Positions 26,727 to 35,730 of a stretch of DNA of 64,000 bases are shown piece by piece. The notes below the pieces were generated by a model. The model saw only the letters and a program-made list of their open reading frames with translations, did not search any database and was not told the DNA's origin. A program made the position numbers and the translations under genes. Position 1 is the stretch's first letter; every line of letters starts with the position of its first letter. Source of the DNA: Bradyrhizobium liaoningense (lineage in GTDB: Bacteria; Pseudomonadota; Alphaproteobacteria; Rhizobiales; Xanthobacteraceae); contig NZ_JAFCJT010000002.1 of the NCBI RefSeq assembly GCF_018130785.1, positions 806,001-870,000 on the forward strand, read 5' to 3'.

Positions 26727-26834
26727 GTCATTCCGGGGCGCGACGACGTCGCGCCCCCGGAATCCAGAAGTTGTGGCGCGAGATTCCGGGTTCTCCGGGC
26801 CGCGCCTCGCGCGGTCCCGTCGCCCCGGAATGAC
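26727..26834. repeat. 108-bp intergenic inverted-repeat element
   Basis: GTCATTCCGGGGCG at 26727-26740 and CGCCCCGGAATGAC at 26821-26834 are perfect 14-bp terminal inverted arms, enclosing further GC-rich hairpins. It fills nearly the whole gap between glpX and the HAD gene. It looks like a rhizobial RPE/REP-type dispersed repeat. Confidence 0.65.
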
Positions 26835-26842
26835 AGAGAACA

Positions 26843-27844
26843 TCAGTCCAGGTGGAACTTCGCCAGTTCGCGGTGCTCGGCCTTGATGTAGCGCACGGTG
26901 CCGGTAACGGACCGCATCACGACCGTCTCGGTCTCGATGACGCCGTCCTTGCGGAACTTCACGCCCGAGAGCAGCGAGCCCGTGGTGACACCGGTGGCGG
27001 CGAACAGGCAGTCGCCGCGCGCCATGTCCTCGATGCCGTAGATCATCTTGGGATCGTTCACGCCCATCTTCGCCGCGCGCTCGCGCTTCTCGTCGGAATC
27101 GAGGATGAGGCGGCACTGCATCTGGCCACCGATGCAGCGCAGCGCGACGGCCGCGAGCACGCCTTCCGGCGCGCCGCCGGTGCCGAGATACATGTCGACG
27201 CCGGTGTTATCGGGGTCGGCGCAGTGGATCACGCCGGCCACGTCGCCGTCGGTGATGAGGCGCACGGCGGCGCCGGTCGAGCGCACGCTCTCGATGATGC
27301 CGGCATGGCGCGGACGGTCGAGCACGAGAACGGTGATGCCGTCAGGCTTGACACCCTTGGCCTTGGCGAGGCGGAGGACGTTGTCGGCGGGCGATGCATC
27401 AATTTCGACAACACCCTTGTCGTAGCCGGGACCGATCGCGAGCTTCTCCATGTAGACGTCAGGAGCGTGCAGCAGCGTGCCGCCGTCGGCCATCGCCATG
27501 GTGGCGATCGAACCCGGCATGTTCTTGGCGCACAGCGTGGTGCCTTCGAGCGGATCCACCGCGATGTCGACCTCGGGGCCGGCCTTCAGGCCGACCTGCT
27601 CGCCGATATAGAGCATCGGCGCCTCGTCGCGCTCGCCCTCGCCGATCACGATGGTGCCCTGGATCGGCAGCTTGTTGAGCTCGCGCCGCATGGCGTCCAC
27701 CGCGGCCTGGTCGGCCGCCTTCTCATTGCCGTGTCCGCGCAGCCGCGCGGACGACACCGCCGCCCGCTCCGTCACGCGCACGATCTCCAGCGTGAGAATG
27801 CGCTCGAGCAACGCGTGCGGCGGGACTGAAATATGGGTCGACAT
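26843..27844 (-). CDS. glpX: Fructose-1,6-bisphosphatase, class II (GlpX)
   Basis: GlpX hydrolyses fructose 1,6-bisphosphate to fructose 6-phosphate in gluconeogenesis, using a metal ion. The 333-aa protein has the acidic metal-site segments GEGERDEAPML near residues 68-78 and DPLEGTTLCAKN near 97-108, and a GTGGAPEGV loop near 222. Length is normal. It lies downstream of hom on the same strand, 88 bp apart, with an 18-bp perfect palindrome and another hairpin in the gap, so it may be co-transcribed or separately regulated. Confidence 0.95.
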   Translation of the reverse strand: MSTHISVPPHALLERILTLEIVRVTERAAVSSARLRGHGNEKAADQAAVDAMRRELNKLPIQGTIVIGEGERDEAPMLYIGEQVGLKAGPEVDIAVDPLEGTTLCAKNMPGSIATMAMADGGTLLHAPDVYMEKLAIGPGYDKGVVEIDASPADNVLRLAKAKGVKPDGITVLVLDRPRHAGIIESVRSTGAAVRLITDGDVAGVIHCADPDNTGVDMYLGTGGAPEGVLAAVALRCIGGQMQCRLILDSDEKRERAAKMGVNDPKMIYGIEDMARGDCLFAATGVTTGSLLSGVKFRKDGVIETETVVMRSVTGTVRYIKAEHRELAKFHLD

Positions 27845-27908
27845 CGGCTAACTCCTTCGAAACAGTTCTGGACGGAAATCTCCGTCCGCATCAACTCACA
27901 ACGCCCGG

Positions 27909-27926
27909 TGTTCGTTCGAACGAACA
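27909..27926. promoter_or_regulatory. 18-bp perfect palindrome between hom and glpX
   Basis: TGTTCGTTCGAACGAACA is a perfect palindrome at 27909-27926. A second hairpin, GGACGGA-N4-TCCGTCC, lies at about 27870-27887, nearer to glpX. The perfect symmetry without a T-run favours a protein-binding site over a terminator. The regulator is unknown. Confidence 0.5.
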
Positions 27927-27932
27927 ACCGCC

Positions 27933-29249
27933 TCAGTTCTTCTCGATCCGGATCACCTGCGGCCGACCGCTGATCACCTTGTCCTTCTGCACGGCAGCGA
28001 GCGCGCGGCGCACGGCGTCCTCATGGGTCGCATAGGTGATCAGGATGACGGGCACGGGCACCGCCTTGCCATCGGTCGGCGCAGCGCCGCCATTGGGATG
28101 ACGCTGCACGATCGACTCGATCGAAATCTTCTGCTCCGCGAGCCGGGTCGCGATCGCGGCCGCTGTGCCCGGGAAATCGCGCGCCAGGAGGCGGATGTAG
28201 TAGCCGCCCTCGTGGCGCTCCATCGGCGCTTTCCTGGTGTCGCGCAGATGCGATATCGGCCGGCCGAACGGATTGGCGCGGATGCCGCGCGCAACGTCGG
28301 CGATGTCGGCGACCACGGCGGAGGCGGTCGCAGCACCGCCGGCGCCGGGGCCGACCAGCGTGATCGGAGGAATGCCCTCGCCATCGACCGTGACCGCATT
28401 GGTGACACCCATCACCTGCGCGATCGAGGAGGACTTTGGAACCATGGTCGGGTGCACGCGCTGCTCGATGCCCTTGGCGGTGCGAACTGCGACGCCGAGC
28501 AGCTTGAGCCGGTAACCGAGATCGTCGGCCGCGCGCAGATCTTCCGGCGCGATGGATGAGATACCTTCGACATACACAGCGCTTTGAGCAACTTTCGTGC
28601 CGAAAGCGAGGCTGGCGAGGATGGCAAGTTTTTGCGCGGTGTCATGGCCATCGACGTCGAAGGACGGATTGGCCTCGGCATAGCCGAGCCGCTGCGCATC
28701 CTTGAGGCATTCGGCGAAGGACAGCCCCTCCTGCTCCATCCGGGTCAGGATGTAATTGCAGGTGCCATTGAGGATACCGTAGACGCGATTGATGCCGGTT
28801 CCGGCAAGACCCTCGCGTAACGTCTTGATGACAGGGATCGCAGCGCCGACCGCTGCCTCGTAATTCAGCGCGCCGCCGTGCTTTTCAGCGGCCTTGGCAA
28901 GCTTCAGGCCGTGCTTGGCGAGCAGCGCCTTGTTGGCGGTGACGACCGACTTGCCCGCATTCAGTGCAGCGTCGACCGCAGAGAGAGCGGGATCGCCGGC
29001 GCCGCCCATCAGTTCGACGAAACAGTCGATGCCGGGATGCGTGGCCAGTGCCATGGGATCCCTGGCCCATTCGATGCCGCGCAGATCGACGCCACGCTTC
29101 TTCACCTTCGAGCGCGCGGTGACGGCGACGACGCGAATGCCGCGGCCGCTGCGGCCCGCGAGCACGCGGGCCTGGGTCTCGATCAAACGGACAACTTCGG
29201 CGCCCACGGTGCCGAGCCCCGCTATGCCCACTTTCAGGGGTGCAACCAT
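27933..29249 (-). CDS. hom: Homoserine dehydrogenase with ACT domain
   Basis: Hom reduces aspartate semialdehyde to homoserine for threonine, methionine and isoleucine synthesis. The 438-aa protein has an N-terminal NAD(P) motif GIAGLGTVGAEV (residues 9-20), a catalytic GILNGTCNYILTRM segment near 156-169, and a C-terminal ACT regulatory domain (GGYYIRLLARDFPG..) for feedback by an amino acid, usually threonine. It lies downstream of the aminotransferase gene, 30 bp apart, on the same strand. Confidence 0.96.
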   Translation of the reverse strand: MVAPLKVGIAGLGTVGAEVVRLIETQARVLAGRSGRGIRVVAVTARSKVKKRGVDLRGIEWARDPMALATHPGIDCFVELMGGAGDPALSAVDAALNAGKSVVTANKALLAKHGLKLAKAAEKHGGALNYEAAVGAAIPVIKTLREGLAGTGINRVYGILNGTCNYILTRMEQEGLSFAECLKDAQRLGYAEANPSFDVDGHDTAQKLAILASLAFGTKVAQSAVYVEGISSIAPEDLRAADDLGYRLKLLGVAVRTAKGIEQRVHPTMVPKSSSIAQVMGVTNAVTVDGEGIPPITLVGPGAGGAATASAVVADIADVARGIRANPFGRPISHLRDTRKAPMERHEGGYYIRLLARDFPGTAAAIATRLAEQKISIESIVQRHPNGGAAPTDGKAVPVPVILITYATHEDAVRRALAAVQKDKVISGRPQVIRIEKN

Positions 29250-29279
29250 GATACTTTAGAAAACCTGCCGAAGAGAAAC

Positions 29280-30500
29280 TTAACGCCGATTGGCGAGCGG
29301 AACGACGTTGTGCAACGTTTCGATGCCGCTTTCAAGGAAGCGGCGCACGCCGCGCGCGGCCTGCCTGATCCGCTGCTCGTTTTCCACCATGGCGATGCGG
29401 ACATATCCTTCACCATGCTCGCCAAAGCCGACGCCGGGCGAGACCGCGACGCCTGACTTCTCCACCATCAGGGTTGCGAACTGCATGCTGCCGACGCTGC
29501 GGAAGGCCTCCGGCAGCGGCACCCAGGCGAACATCGAGGCTTCCGGCGGCGGGATCTCCCAGCCGGCACGGCCGAACGACTCCACCAGCGCGTCGCGGCG
29601 CTTGCGGTAGGTGTCGCGCATCTCCTTGATGCAATCGTCGGGGCCGTTCAGCGCGGCGGTCGCGGCGACCTGCACCGGCGTGAAGGCGCCGTAGTCGAGG
29701 TAGGATTTGACGCGGGCAAGTGCTGCGATCACGCGGTCATTGCCGACCGCAAAGCCCATGCGCCAGCCGGCCATCGAATAGGTCTTCGACATCGAGGTGA
29801 ACTCGACGGTGACGTCGATCGCGCCGGGCACCTGGAGCACCGAGGGCGGCGGGTTGTTCTCGTCGAAATAGACTTCCGCATAGGCGAGATCGGACAGGAT
29901 CAGGATCTCGTGCTTCTTCGCGAACGCGACGAGGTCCTTGTAGAAGTCGAGGCTCGCGACATAGGCGGTCGGGTTCGACGGGTAGCAGACGACGAGCGCG
30001 AGCGGCTTCGGGATCGAATGCACGATCGCCCGCTCCACCGCCTCGAAGAATTGCGGCGTCGGCTCGGAGGGTACCGAGCGGATCACGCCGCCCGCCATCA
30101 AGAAGCCGAAGGCGTGAATCGGGTAGCTCGGGTTCGGGCAGAGGATGACGTCGCCGGGCGCGGTGATCGCCTGCGCCACATTGGCAAAGCCCTCCTTCGA
30201 ACCGAGTGTCGCGACGATCTGGGTGTCGGGGTTGAGCTTCACGCCGAAGCGGCGGGCGTAATAAGCGGCCTGGGCCCGGCGCAGCCCGGGGATGCCGCGG
30301 GAGGCCGAGTAGCGGTCGGTGCGCGGCTTGCCCAGCGTCTCCTTCAGCTTCTCCAGCACATGCGCGGGCGCCGGCAGGTCCGGATTGCCCATGCCGAGGT
30401 CGATGATATCGGCGCCGGCATTCCGCGCGGCCGCCTTGGCCCGGTTGACCTGCTCGAACACGTAAGGCGGAAGGCGGCGGATGCGGTAAAACTCGTCCAT
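29280..30500 (-). CDS. Class I/II aminotransferase (LL-diaminopimelate/alanine aminotransferase-like)
   Basis: The 406-aa PLP enzyme has a PLP-lysine segment SMSKTYSMAGWRMGF, an N-terminal DLGMGNPDLP segment near residues 33-42 and a GSKEGF nucleotide-phosphate site near 98. Orthologues in rhizobia are annotated as LL-diaminopimelate aminotransferase or alanine/valine aminotransferase. The linkage to hom suggests aspartate-family or pyruvate amino-acid metabolism. I use the ATG at 30500 (MDEFYRIRRLPPYV); the track extends further upstream without support. Confidence 0.88.
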   Translation of the reverse strand: MDEFYRIRRLPPYVFEQVNRAKAAARNAGADIIDLGMGNPDLPAPAHVLEKLKETLGKPRTDRYSASRGIPGLRRAQAAYYARRFGVKLNPDTQIVATLGSKEGFANVAQAITAPGDVILCPNPSYPIHAFGFLMAGGVIRSVPSEPTPQFFEAVERAIVHSIPKPLALVVCYPSNPTAYVASLDFYKDLVAFAKKHEILILSDLAYAEVYFDENNPPPSVLQVPGAIDVTVEFTSMSKTYSMAGWRMGFAVGNDRVIAALARVKSYLDYGAFTPVQVAATAALNGPDDCIKEMRDTYRKRRDALVESFGRAGWEIPPPEASMFAWVPLPEAFRSVGSMQFATLMVEKSGVAVSPGVGFGEHGEGYVRIAMVENEQRIRQAARGVRRFLESGIETLHNVVPLANRR

Positions 30501-30581
30501 GGCTCTCTGGGCTCCGGGCAACCGGTCAGAACAGAATCGAAAGGCGATCATGCCAATCGAAAAAGCAACCGCCCCTTTGCG

Positions 30582-30620
30582 CGAAAATCGCTCAAAATCA
30601 AATACTTGGAGCGATTTTCG
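30582..30620. promoter_or_regulatory. 12-bp inverted repeat upstream of the aminotransferase
   Basis: CGAAAATCGCTC at 30582-30593 and GAGCGATTTTCG at 30609-30620 are perfect arms with a 15-nt AT-rich spacer. It lies 82 bp upstream of the aminotransferase start, between it and the lipoprotein gene, a position suited to an operator or leader hairpin. Confidence 0.5.
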
Positions 30621-30715
30621 GCGACTGGGGCTGAACGCCTTCGCCCTGACTCTCGGCTGAACTTTGGTCTTTTAGCACGGCAAGACGGGGGCGCCAGCGA
30701 TTACCTTGCACCGCC

Positions 30716-30982
30716 TCATTTCGCGTCTTTGGCGGCGACCGCCTGGCGATCGCGCGCGGCGGCGAGCTCGGCCTCGATCTTGGCGCGCTGGTCCGGCGGG
30801 ATGACCGCTTGATCGCGATCCGGCGGGAGGTCGTGCACCGGCAGGTAGCTGCCGGGCTCCCTGGGATGCACCTGCGCGTCCGCGGGCGTCATATCCGCGA
30901 GCTGACTCGAACAGCCACCGAGCGCGAACGCCGCACTCAGCAGCGCGCCGCAGATCAGCAGCGACTTTTGCAGGTCCCTCAT
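30716..30982 (-). CDS. Small lipoprotein, hypothetical
   Basis: The 88-aa product has a lipoprotein signal with lipobox ALGGCSS (Cys near residue 24) and then a polar, Pro- and Asp-rich mature part ending in a helical, charged EAELAAARDRQ segment. It would be anchored to a membrane facing the periplasm. No domain is recognised. I use ATG 30980-30982; an in-frame GTG at 30991 exists. It lies upstream of the aminotransferase on the same strand with a 215-bp gap. Confidence 0.72.
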   Translation of the reverse strand: MRDLQKSLLICGALLSAAFALGGCSSQLADMTPADAQVHPREPGSYLPVHDLPPDRDQAVIPPDQRAKIEAELAAARDRQAVAAKDAK

Positions 30983-31245
30983 CGCCAACACTTGGGAAAT
31001 CCCCTACTCGTCCCAAAGCACGGCCCCGGGCAACCCTTACCCAAGTCCGCGCCCAAGCTCAAACCATTGCTGCCCAAATGGTGTGAGCGAGAAAATAGCC
31101 CAAGACCACCAAGCCGAGTGGTGCGGCTCGATTGTGACGGAACCAAGAAAATTTGTCGCACTGCAGCACATCTTCGAGAGTGTTTAACGCCAAACATGCG
31201 AGCTTCGCGGTGACGAATACGGAATGAATTGTTACTGTTCTGCTC

Positions 31246-33054
31246 ATGAGTACCGCCACGACCGACACACCCAGATCCGAGACGAAGTTCGACGCGGAAG
31301 CCTTCGCGATGAATGTCGCGCAGGCGATGGAGAGCGGCGGCAAGGCGCTCGCCGCGTATCTGAAGCCACGCGAGAGCGGCGAGGTGCAGGATCGCCCGCC
31401 GGCCGAGCTTACGGAAGTGGTCAAGACCTTCACGTCGGTCGCCGAATACTGGCTGTCGGATACGTCCCGCGCGTCGGATCTGCAGACCAAGCTCGCCAAG
31501 GACTATCTCGACCTCTGGGGCTCGGCGGCGCGCCGCATGGCCGGCCAGGACGCCCCGCCCGCGATCGCACCCTCGCCGCGCGACAAGCGCTTTGCCGATC
31601 CGGAATGGAAGTCGAACCAGTTCTTCGATTTCATGATGCAGCTCTATCTGCTCACGACCAAATGGGCGCAGGAGCTGGTCCGCGATGCCGACGGGCTCGA
31701 TCCGCAGACCCGCCGCAAGGCCGAGTTCTACGTCCAGCAGGTCACCAACGCGATCTCGCCGTCCAACTTCGTGCTGACCAATCCGGAAGTGCTGCGCGAG
31801 ACGGTGGCGAGCAGCGGCGAGAACCTCGCGCGCGGACTGAAGATGCTGGCCGAGGACATCGCCGCCGGCAAGGGCATGCTGAAGATCCGCCAGTCCAATC
31901 CGGACAATCTCGTCGTCGGCGTCAACATGGCGACGACGCCGGGCAAGGTGATCTACCAGAACGAGATGATGCAGCTCATCCAGTATTCGCCGACCACGGA
32001 GAACGTGCTGCGCACGCCGCTCCTGATCGTGCCGCCCTGGATCAACAAGTTCTACATTCTCGATCTCAAGCCAGAGAAGTCCTACATCAAGTGGTGCGTC
32101 GACCAGGGCATCACCGTGTTCGTGATCTCATGGGTCAATCCCGACAAGCGGCTCGGAGCCAAGAGCTGGGAAGACTACATGAAGGAGGGCCCGCTCACGG
32201 CAATGGACGTGATCGAGAAGGTCACCGGCGAGATGAAGGTGCACACCGCCGGCTATTGCGTCGGCGGCACCATGCTCGCGACCACGCTGGCCTGGCTTGC
32301 CGAGAAGCGCCGCCAGCGCGTCGCGTCGGCGACGTTCTTCGCGGCGCAGGTCGACTTCACCCATGCCGGCGATCTCCTGGTGTTCGTCGACGAGGACCAG
32401 ATCGCCGCCCTCGAGCAGGACATGAAGGCCGCCGGCGTGCTCGAAGGCTCGAAAATGGCGATGGCCTTCAACATGCTGCGCTCCAACGATCTGATCTGGT
32501 CCTATGTCGTCAGCAACTATCTGAAGGGCCAGCAACCGAGCGCGTTCGACCTCTTGCACTGGAATTCGGATGCGACGCGCATGACCGCGTCGAACCATTC
32601 CTATTACCTGCGCAACTGCTACCTGGAGAACCGGCTCTCCACCGGCACCATGGTGCTCGACAACACGCTGCTCGACCTCTCCAAGGTCAAGGTGCCCGTC
32701 TACAACCTCGCCGCCCGCGAGGACCACATCGCGCCGGCGGAATCGGTGCTGTACGGCTCGCAGTTCTTCGGCGGCCCGGTGAAATATGTGCTGTCCGGCT
32801 CCGGCCACATCGCCGGCGTGGTCAACCCGCCCGCCTCGAACAAGTACCAGTACTGGACCAACGACAACGTCAAGGACGTCAGCGTCGCCGAGTGGATGAA
32901 GGGCGCGGTGGAGCACAAGGGCTCGTGGTGGCCGGACTGGCGCGAATGGCTGGGCGGGCTCGATCCCGAGGAAGTCCCGGCGCGCGTGGTCGGCAGCGAG
33001 GCCCTGCCCCCGATCGAGGACGCGCCCGGCAGCTATGTCAGGGTTCGCGCCTAG
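31246..33054 (+). CDS. phaC: Class I poly(3-hydroxyalkanoate) synthase PhaC
   Basis: PhaC polymerises 3-hydroxyacyl-CoA to polyhydroxyalkanoate granules. The 602-aa protein has the lipase-like box GYCVGG with catalytic Cys338, a later DHIAPAES Asp segment near 500, and GSGHIAG for the catalytic His near 525. Length fits class I. It is followed 84 bp later by a MAPEG gene on the same strand, and is divergent from the lipoprotein gene. The 254-bp gap upstream should hold its promoter. Confidence 0.96.
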   Translation: MSTATTDTPRSETKFDAEAFAMNVAQAMESGGKALAAYLKPRESGEVQDRPPAELTEVVKTFTSVAEYWLSDTSRASDLQTKLAKDYLDLWGSAARRMAGQDAPPAIAPSPRDKRFADPEWKSNQFFDFMMQLYLLTTKWAQELVRDADGLDPQTRRKAEFYVQQVTNAISPSNFVLTNPEVLRETVASSGENLARGLKMLAEDIAAGKGMLKIRQSNPDNLVVGVNMATTPGKVIYQNEMMQLIQYSPTTENVLRTPLLIVPPWINKFYILDLKPEKSYIKWCVDQGITVFVISWVNPDKRLGAKSWEDYMKEGPLTAMDVIEKVTGEMKVHTAGYCVGGTMLATTLAWLAEKRRQRVASATFFAAQVDFTHAGDLLVFVDEDQIAALEQDMKAAGVLEGSKMAMAFNMLRSNDLIWSYVVSNYLKGQQPSAFDLLHWNSDATRMTASNHSYYLRNCYLENRLSTGTMVLDNTLLDLSKVKVPVYNLAAREDHIAPAESVLYGSQFFGGPVKYVLSGSGHIAGVVNPPASNKYQYWTNDNVKDVSVAEWMKGAVEHKGSWWPDWREWLGGLDPEEVPARVVGSEALPPIEDAPGSYVRVRA

Positions 33055-33137
33055 CGGGATTTCTTTGCGCATGGCGCAATCCTGCGCGCTTGTATAATCT
33101 CGCGTTCAACACAGCGACGACAGAGGGGGACCGGGTT

Positions 33138-33536
33138 ATGACGCGCGAATTGTTCTGGCTGACACTGACGGTGATCCTGACCGGAATCCTCTGGATTCCC
33201 TACACCATCAACCGCTGCCAGGTTCGAGGTCTCAGTGGCGCGATGGCCAATCCCTCGCGCACCGACAAGCCGCAGGCGGAGTGGGCGAACCGCCTGATGT
33301 TCGCGCATGACAACGCCGTCGAGAACCTCGTGCTCTTCGCGCCGCTGGTGCTGATCCTGAACGCGATCGACTATTCCTCGAAATGGACCGTGCTCGCCTG
33401 CGCCGTCTATTTCTGGTCTCGCGTCGCGCATCTGATCGTCTACGCGCTCGGCATCCCGGTGTTCCGCACGCTGGCCTTCACCGTCGGCTTCCTCGCCCAG
33501 GCCGTGCTGGCGCTGGCGATCTTCAAGGTGTTTTGA
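33138..33536 (+). CDS. MAPEG-family membrane protein
   Basis: The 132-aa protein has four hydrophobic segments and the MAPEG motif NRLMFAHDNAVENLVLFAPLVLI near residues 51-73. Family members are membrane glutathione-dependent or leukotriene-type enzymes; bacterial ones have unknown activity. The start ATG 33138 follows a GAGGGGG site. A longer plus-strand frame from 31224 reads through phaC in another frame and joins this one, but only this part is real. It may be co-transcribed with phaC. Confidence 0.82.
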   Translation: MTRELFWLTLTVILTGILWIPYTINRCQVRGLSGAMANPSRTDKPQAEWANRLMFAHDNAVENLVLFAPLVLILNAIDYSSKWTVLACAVYFWSRVAHLIVYALGIPVFRTLAFTVGFLAQAVLALAIFKVF

Positions 33537-33567
33537 AACCGCGCTCACGGCCGTAATGCCCGGGCCT

Positions 33568-33621
33568 GTCCCGGGCATCCACGTTCTTTCCTGATCGCGG
33601 TAACGCGTGGATGGCCGGGAC
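33568..33621. repeat. Intergenic hairpin repeat
   Basis: GTCCCGGGCATCCACG at 33568-33583 pairs with CGTGGATGGCCGGGAC at 33606-33621 with one mismatch. It lies between convergent MAPEG and argC genes and looks like a dispersed rhizobial repeat that could also act as a transcription barrier. Confidence 0.6.
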
Positions 33622-33689
33622 ATAGGCGAACGGAAGCGACGCCGTCATTCCGACGGCCATGCCCGACCATGGCGGGTCGCGGAAGCTCC

Positions 33690-34673
33690 CTACTCCTCCG
33701 GCAAGCCCAGCATCAGCCGCATGTTCTGCACGGCCGCACCCGAGGCGCCCTTGCCGAGATTGTCGAGCCGGGCGACCAGCACCGCCTGGTGATACTTGTC
33801 GCTGGCGAAGACGTAGAGCTCGAGCATGTTGGTCTCGTTGAGCGCCTCCGGCTCGAGCTTGCCGCCCTTGGTCGCCTCGTTCTGGAGCGGCATCACCGAG
33901 ACGTACTTCGAACCGGCATAGCGCTTTGCGAGCGCGGCCTGGAGGTCGGCACCGCCGGGCTTGCCCGGCAACGTGTCGAGCTGGAGCGGCACCGACACCA
34001 GCATTCCCTGCCGGTAGTTTGCGACCGAGGGAATGAAGATCGGCCGCCGCGTCAGGTTCGAATAGAGCTGCATCTCAGGCAGATGCTTGTGCTCGAAGCC
34101 GAGACCGTAGAGCTCGAAGGACGGCGCGCTGCCGTCTTCGAAGCTTGCGATCATCGACTTGCCGCCTCCGGAATAGCCGCTCACCGCGTTGACGGTGACG
34201 GGATGGTCGGGAGGCAACAGACCGGCATCGACGATCGGCCGCAGCAGCGCGATCGCGCCGGTCGGATAGCAGCCGGGATTGGAGACCTTCCTGGCGGCCT
34301 TGATCTTGCCGGCCTGGTCCGGCGTCAGCTCCGCAAAGCCATAGGCCCAGTCGGGCGCGACCCGGTAGGCGGTCGAGGCGTCCAGCACCTTCGGGCCCGC
34401 AGCGCCCATGCTGTCGACCAGTGCGACCGTTTCCTTCGCGGCATCGTCGGGCAGGCAGAGGATGACGAGATCAACCTCCTCCATCAGCGCCTTCTTGGCC
34501 GCGGGGTCCTTGCGCTTGTCGTCGGCGATCGTCTTCACGACCACGTCGTCCTGAAGCTTCAGCCGTTCGTTGATGCCGAGGCCGGTGGTGCCGGAGCCGC
34601 CGTCGACGAAGACGGTGGCCGGCTTTTTCGCAGCGCCGGTGGTCGGGGCTTTCGTGGTCTCGGCGAGGCTCAT
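33690..34673 (-). CDS. argC: N-acetyl-gamma-glutamyl-phosphate reductase
   Basis: ArgC reduces N-acetylglutamyl phosphate in arginine synthesis. The 327-aa protein has the NADP motif [11 protein letters not shown] near residues 24-34 and the catalytic [10 protein letters not shown] (Cys near 137). The size and the short form match type 2 ArgC. The start overlaps the PaiB-like stop by 4 bp (ATGA), an unusual neighbour for argC. An N-terminal extension of about 18 residues ([13 protein letters not shown]) is longer than typical. Confidence 0.92.
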   Translation of the reverse strand: MSLAETTKAPTTGAAKKPATVFVDGGSGTTGLGINERLKLQDDVVVKTIADDKRKDPAAKKALMEEVDLVILCLPDDAAKETVALVDSMGAAGPKVLDASTAYRVAPDWAYGFAELTPDQAGKIKAARKVSNPGCYPTGAIALLRPIVDAGLLPPDHPVTVNAVSGYSGGGKSMIASFEDGSAPSFELYGLGFEHKHLPEMQLYSNLTRRPIFIPSVANYRQGMLVSVPLQLDTLPGKPGGADLQAALAKRYAGSKYVSVMPLQNEATKGGKLEPEALNETNMLELYVFASDKYHQAVLVARLDNLGKGASGAAVQNMRLMLGLPEE

Positions 34674-35338
34674 GGCACGCTCCTTTCAAGCAAATTGGTT
34701 TCGTTCGCGAAGGCTTCCGGCCTCACGTCCTGCATCAGTTGTGCAATCTCTCTGGCGTCGGCAGCGGGTTGCGCACCGAGCGCGTTGGCGATCGCCGTAT
34801 AGTCGGCGTCGGACTTGTGCTGGTTGAGCTTGAAGCTGCCCTCGACCTCTTCAACCGTCATGACCAGACCCACGATTCCCTTCTTCATCGCTTCCAGCCG
34901 GCCTGCCGTCATCTTGTCGGACGTCCACGGCTTTTTCGGCAGCAACCAGTTCTCGAACTTGTCGCTGAGCGTGTCGATCTGCACCGCCAGCTCGCCGTCC
35001 GACAGGAGCCGCACCGGCCCGCTCAGATGCACCGACTGGTAGAGCCAGGTCGGCACCTGATCCGGCGAGACGTACCAGTCGGGCGATACATAGGCATCGG
35101 GCCCGTTGACCGCGAGCAGCCAGGACGCCGAGCCATCCGCCTGCTTTAGCAGCGGATTGTGACGGGCGACATGAAAGGCGGCCTGCGGCGTGCCGTCGGC
35201 AGCGTAAGTCAGATAGAACGGCAGCGGGGAAGCGACCGGCTTGTGGCCATCGAAGGCGCACATCGTGCCGAAGCCGCGCTCTTCTGCGAATTTCAGGCTC
35301 GCGGCGCGGTCCTGCTTGAAAAAGGGTGGCGTGTACAT
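34670..35338 (-). CDS. FMN-binding negative transcriptional regulator (PaiB-like)
   Basis: The 222-aa protein has the split-barrel flavin-binding fold with MYTPPFFKQ at the N-terminus and [11 protein letters not shown] and the later [17 protein letters not shown] helix characteristic of PaiB. PaiB proteins lower sporulation and degradative enzymes in Bacillus; in proteobacteria their role is unclear and may be enzymatic. It is upstream of argC and overlaps it by 4 bp. Confidence 0.88.
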   Translation of the reverse strand: MYTPPFFKQDRAASLKFAEERGFGTMCAFDGHKPVASPLPFYLTYAADGTPQAAFHVARHNPLLKQADGSASWLLAVNGPDAYVSPDWYVSPDQVPTWLYQSVHLSGPVRLLSDGELAVQIDTLSDKFENWLLPKKPWTSDKMTAGRLEAMKKGIVGLVMTVEEVEGSFKLNQHKSDADYTAIANALGAQPAADAREIAQLMQDVRPEAFANETNLLERSVP

Positions 35339-35730
35339 CGTGGTCTCCTGCTGGGCCTCCTTGGGGGGCCGCCGGATCAGATCGCGCTGACAGGAGAGAG
35401 AATGCCGCGGATCGGATCCAGCGGCAAAGACGATGATCTCAAACGCGATCGACCGCCCAAACCGCTAAGGAGCGGCGGCGGCGACGGGCGAACAGGATGG
35501 TCGCGGCGTTGATCATGGCGCGCGGCTATAAGGCCACAGGGTTCCAGGGTCAAGTCCAAATCCGGGGCGGTCGCGGGCAGGATGCCGCACCTCATGACGG
35601 CAGGATGCCGCACTGATGTCATGGGGCTGCAGCGGAATTTCCCTTAAGCATGGGGGTTTCCGAGAAAGACCGGCGCGCCACAACCTCGCCGGATCTCGTG
35701 CCTTTCGCAACACAGCCTTAGGACATCGAC
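35339..35730. other. Gene-free 392-bp interval
   Basis: No supported gene is seen between the divergent PaiB-like and MBL-fold genes. A 15-bp direct repeat GGCAGGATGCCGCAC occurs at 35576-35590 and 35599-35613 (23-bp period) next to a TCATG repeat, which could be a binding site array. The remaining stretch is GC-rich and plain. Confidence 0.45.

Noticed and set aside
31224..33536. 770-aa plus-strand frame covering phaC and the MAPEG gene
   Set aside because: The first 600 codons are a shifted reading of phaC; only the last 132 codons form a real protein, so it is not a fusion.
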